Source: a bacterium (GTDB lineage Bacteria > Pseudomonadota > Gammaproteobacteria > Burkholderiales > Thiobacteraceae). From it: 7,906 bases of DNA. The notes beneath the pieces were generated by a model. The model was given only the letters and a program-made list of their open reading frames with translations. It was not told the DNA's origin and did no database searches. The DNA lies in contig DAIAMA010000046.1 of assembly GCA_027438535.1 (NCBI GenBank), positions 1 to 7,906 on the forward strand. Reading direction: 5' to 3'. Below are positions 5,771 through 7,906 of this stretch, piece after piece (position 1 is the stretch's first letter; each line of letters begins with the position of its first letter). The translations under genes and the position numbers were made by a program.

Positions 5771-6115
5771 ATGCCAAAGCAGCCCTGTGTTTACATCTTG
5801 GCCAGCCGCAGGAATGGTACGCTGTACGCCGGCGTCACTTCCGATCTTGTCAAGCGGGTGTGGGAGCACAAGAACGACGTGGTAGAAGGATTCACGAAGC
5901 GTTACGGCGTTCATATGCTGGTTTGGTTTGAGTTGCACGAAAACATGTCGGATGCGATTACCCGCGAAAAAACGATCAAAGAGTGGAAGCGAAAATGGAA
6001 GCTCGATCTGATCGAAGCAGTTAACCCTGATTGGCGTGATTTGTATTTTGATCTTGTGCAACTGGATTCCGGCTTGCGCCGGAATGACGCCGTGCTTTGT
6101 TCTCGCATAGGCTGA
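5771..6115 (+). CDS. Small GIY-YIG domain nuclease
   Basis: A 114-residue single-domain GIY-YIG protein of the short YhbQ/UPF0213-like type. It starts MPKQPCVYILASRRNGTLYAGV. Tyr8 and the Y19-A20-G21 motif (Ala in place of the usual Ile) stand for the two signature halves, with VKR (27-29, Arg29) and the catalytic Glu66 in ITREKTIKEW (63-72) all present. KRKWKLDLIEAVNPDWRDLY (73-92) is the typical family end. After about residue 97 the protein continues LDSGLRRNDA, translated from the inverted REP, then seven more residues. No Shine-Dalgarno is seen; the region before the ATG is a REP. No linker or DNA-binding domain is present. The substrate is unknown: such proteins have been suggested in DNA repair or as mobile-element nucleases. 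It is transcribed with the trp genes but has no evident role in tryptophan synthesis. Confidence 0.85.
   Translation: MPKQPCVYILASRRNGTLYAGVTSDLVKRVWEHKNDVVEGFTKRYGVHMLVWFELHENMSDAITREKTIKEWKRKWKLDLIEAVNPDWRDLYFDLVQLDSGLRRNDAVLCSRIG
6061..6091 (-). repeat. REP hairpin inside the 3' end of the GIY-YIG gene
   Basis: Inverted REP copy with a TTGC loop (GCAA on the other strand), the same loop as the left arm of the REPIN at 1453. It encodes residues 98-107 of the nuclease ORF, so the REP is both coding and structured. Confidence 0.85.
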
Positions 6116-6145
6116 GTATTTTGACCCTCGATTAGGTAACTGCTC

Positions 6146-7174
6146 ATGGACGTTAAAACCGCGCTCACCGCGCTCATCGACAAGCGCGACCTCGCGCGCG
6201 AAGAGATGCTGTCCGTCATGCACCAGATCATGCACGGCGAACTGACGCCGGTACAGATCGCCGGCATTCTCATCGGCCTGCGTGCCAAGGGCGAGACGGT
6301 TACCGAGATCGCGGCGGCGGCGCACGTGATGCGCGAGCTTTCGACTAAAGTCCCGGTGGGTGACGCCGAGCATCTGGTCGATACCTGCGGCACCGGCGGC
6401 GACGGCGCGCATACCTTCAATATCTCCACCGCGGCGGCGTTTGTCGCGGCGGCGGCCGGTGCCAGGGTCGCCAAGCACGGCGGGCGCTCGGTTTCCAGCA
6501 CCTGCGGTAGCGCCGACGTGCTGGAAGCGCTGGGCGTCAACGTCAATCTCACGCCCGAACAAGTGGCGCAATCGGTGCGTGAAATCGGCGTCGGTTTCAT
6601 GTTCGCCCCCAATCACCACAGCGCCATGAAACACGCCGCGCCGGTGCGGCGCGAATTGGGCGTGCGCACGCTATTCAACTTGCTCGGCCCCATGACCAAC
6701 CCGGCCGGGGCGAAGAATCAAGTCATGGGCGTGTTTCATCGCGAGCTCGTGCCCAAGCTCGCGCAAGTGCTCAAGGAACTGGGCAGCCGCCATGTGATGG
6801 TGGTACATGCGGCGGATGGCTTGGATGAAATCAGCTTGGATGGCGATACGTTCGTGGCCGAGTTGCGCGACGGCAAGATTACCGAATACACCTTGCATCC
6901 ACGGCAATTCGGCTTGGATGCTTGCCCATCGGAAAGACTAGCGGTACACAACATCGACGAGGCCAAAGCGCTGTTGCTCGCCGCGCTCGGCAATCGGCAT
7001 GGCCCCGCGCGCGATATCGTGGCGCTGAATGCCGGCGCGGCGATTTATGTCTCGGGTGCCGCCACGAGTTTGAGTGACGGCATCGCTCAAGCACGGACGG
7101 CGATCGAGAGCGGCGCGGCGAAGGCGAAGCTGGATGCGCTGGTGGCGTTTTCTGGGCGATTTTTAAAAGCGTGA
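6146..7174 (+). CDS. trpD: Anthranilate phosphoribosyltransferase
   Basis: Transfers phosphoribose from PRPP to anthranilate, giving N-(5-phosphoribosyl)anthranilate, the second step of the pathway. The 342-residue protein has the small alpha-helical N-terminal domain, the PRPP loop CGTGGDG (81-87), FNIST (91-95), KHGGRSVSS (110-118), the anthranilate-side [13 protein letters not shown] segment (166-178) and the metal-binding DGLDE (224-228; Asp227, Glu228). The KHGGR form has Gly where many homologues have Asn; I take this as lineage variation, since everything else is intact. Not fused to TrpG, unlike in enterobacteria. A weak AGG (6134-6136) lies 9 nt before the ATG. With the REP-nuclease insertion upstream, trpD translation is no longer coupled to trpG. 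Confidence 0.97.
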   Translation: MDVKTALTALIDKRDLAREEMLSVMHQIMHGELTPVQIAGILIGLRAKGETVTEIAAAAHVMRELSTKVPVGDAEHLVDTCGTGGDGAHTFNISTAAAFVAAAAGARVAKHGGRSVSSTCGSADVLEALGVNVNLTPEQVAQSVREIGVGFMFAPNHHSAMKHAAPVRRELGVRTLFNLLGPMTNPAGAKNQVMGVFHRELVPKLAQVLKELGSRHVMVVHAADGLDEISLDGDTFVAELRDGKITEYTLHPRQFGLDACPSERLAVHNIDEAKALLLAALGNRHGPARDIVALNAGAAIYVSGAATSLSDGIAQARTAIESGAAKAKLDALVAFSGRFLKA

Positions 7175-7232
7175 ACTACGGAGTACACGGAGATTCTTGT
7201 GGACATTGTCCTCGTGCGTACTCCGCGGTGAA
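7174..7232. repeat. Intergenic inverted repeat (ACACGGAG family), trpD/trpC spacer
   Basis: The left arm AACTACGGAGTACACGGAG (7174-7192) begins on the last base of the trpD stop codon. The right arm (7211-7232) ends TACTCCGCGGTGAA. Both arms share the CGGAGTAC core in inverted orientation. It is a shorter, more diverged relative of the repeat at 2762-2841, with the same GCGGTGAA end and a GATTTGAA just beyond, before the next start codon. Confidence 0.65.
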
Positions 7233-7242
7233 AGCGATTTGA

Positions 7243-7906
7243 ATGTCCGATATCCTCGATAAAATTCTCGCCGTCAAGGCAGCCGAGATCGCCGCCGCCA
7301 AACGCGCGCAGCCGTTCGAGGCGATGCGCGCGGCGGCCGAATGCGCCCCGCCGCCCCGGGACTTTATTGGCGCGCTTAAAACCAAGATCGCGGCGGGGCG
7401 CGCCGCCGTGATCGCGGAAATCAAAAAAGCCAGCCCCAGCAAAGGCGTGCTACGGGAAGATTTCCGGCCCGCCGAGATCGCGGCCAGCTATGCGCGGCAT
7501 GGCGCGGCTTGCCTGTCCGTGCTGACGGATAAGGACTTTTTTCAAGGCAGCCCGGATTATCTGCGCGCCGCGCGCGCCGCCTGCGATCTGCCGGTGCTGC
7601 GCAAGGATTTCATGATCGATCCCTATCAGGTGTACGAGGCGCGAGCCATGGGGGCGGACTGCATTCTTTTGATTGTGGCGGCTCTTAGTCTCGCCCATAT
7701 GCAGGAACTGGAAGAATTGGCCATAGATTTGGGCTTGGCCATTTTGGTCGAGGCGCACGATGGCCCGGAGCTGGATGCGGCATTGCAGTTGCAAACCCCG
7801 CTAATCGGCATCAATAACCGCAATCTGCGCACCTTCGAAACCAAACTCGAAACCACGCTCGACCTCTTGCCGCGCATCCCCGGCGGCCGGATGGTCCTCA
7901 CCGAAA
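7243..7906 (+). CDS. trpC: Indole-3-glycerol-phosphate synthase, 3' end beyond window
   Basis: Converts 1-(2-carboxyphenylamino)-1-deoxyribulose 5-phosphate to indole-3-glycerol phosphate. 221 residues are visible before the window ends; the family is about 260-270 long, so roughly 40-50 are missing. Motifs in order are [12 protein letters not shown] (57-68; Glu59, Lys61), [13 protein letters not shown] (91-103), [15 protein letters not shown] (116-130; Lys121), [10 protein letters not shown] (135-144), ILVEAH (167-172; Glu170) and IGINNRNL (188-195; Asn191). These cover the known catalytic residues except the C-terminal Ser, which would fall just past the edge. The ATG at 7243 gives the usual N-terminus; the upstream ribosome site is weak (GGTGA at 7227-7231 in the repeat). 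A fusion to TrpF cannot be excluded from the visible part but is not typical of lineages with this layout. Confidence 0.96.
   Translation, partial: MSDILDKILAVKAAEIAAAKRAQPFEAMRAAAECAPPPRDFIGALKTKIAAGRAAVIAEIKKASPSKGVLREDFRPAEIAASYARHGAACLSVLTDKDFFQGSPDYLRAARAACDLPVLRKDFMIDPYQVYEARAMGADCILLIVAALSLAHMQELEELAIDLGLAILVEAHDGPELDAALQLQTPLIGINNRNLRTFETKLETTLDLLPRIPGGRMVLTE

Larger units (their letters stand above)
5729..6091 (+). mobile_element. Putative REP-GIY-YIG-REP unit inserted between trpG and trpD
   Basis: A 363-bp unit: forward REP, a GIY-YIG nuclease gene, inverted REP. It separates two genes normally adjacent. An 8-bp direct repeat, GCTTTGTT, lies just outside each end (5714-5721 and 6094-6101), within a 12-nt stretch matching at 11 positions. 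That mobility is due to the nuclease is inference from the layout; the REPs might instead be independent insertions. Confidence 0.4.

Noticed and set aside
6476..6505. KHGGR in TrpD as a missing catalytic residue
   Set aside because: Gly for Asn at this position appears to be a lineage variant; all other PRPP, metal and anthranilate motifs are intact.
5135..6634. Long open reading frame of 499 codons on the minus strand opposite trpG, the nuclease gene and trpD
   Set aside because: It lies antisense to well-identified genes with full motif sets, has no recognisable domain, and contains peptides that are only REP translations. GC-rich codon bias explains the absence of stops.

Overview
This looks like a chromosomal segment of a moderately GC-rich proteobacterium, most likely a betaproteobacterium (Nitrosomonadales-like). 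The grounds are the gene order rpe-gph-trpE-trpG-trpD-trpC with apaG divergent and mltA nearby, a separate trpG and trpE, and a TrpC with no sign of PRAI fusion in the visible part. The taxonomy is inferred from layout and protein character; no search was run.

Left part (1-1967): mltA, a lipoprotein lytic murein transglycosylase, is on the minus strand. It is divergent from a 34-residue one-helix membrane protein of unknown function on the plus strand. That small gene converges on apaG (minus). The 180-nt gap between these two convergent genes is almost wholly a non-coding, MITE-like element of about 165 bp. It has perfect 19-bp terminal inverted repeats, a flanking 10-bp target-site duplication, and an internal pair of inverted REP hairpins (a REPIN) around a third hairpin. 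Removing 175 bp restores an ancestral site in which the two stop codons were 5 nt apart.

Right part (2058-7906): a co-directional gene run on the plus strand: rpe (ribulose-5-phosphate epimerase), gph (phosphoglycolate phosphatase), trpE and trpG (the two anthranilate synthase subunits), a small GIY-YIG nuclease gene, trpD (anthranilate phosphoribosyltransferase) and trpC (indole-3-glycerol-phosphate synthase, cut by the window end). trpE, G, D and C carry chorismate through to indole-glycerol phosphate. rpe and gph are central sugar-phosphate and damage-clearance enzymes often found next to trpE in proteobacteria.

The most unusual theme is that three spacers in this otherwise conventional operon are occupied by repeats. 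rpe/gph and trpD/trpC each hold an inverted repeat built on an ACACGGAG-type unit that runs nearly into the next start codon. trpG/trpD holds a 363-bp unit in which a GIY-YIG endonuclease gene is bracketed by inverted REP copies, the downstream copy forming part of its coding sequence. REPs of the same family form the core of the MITE-like element near apaG. The gph/trpE spacer holds no such repeat but has a CTAG palindrome, a 13-codon ORF with one Trp codon and a hairpin, which could be regulatory. The best candidate for something little described is the REP-bracketed GIY-YIG gene as a possible mobile unit, analogous to but distinct from RAYT-REP systems.
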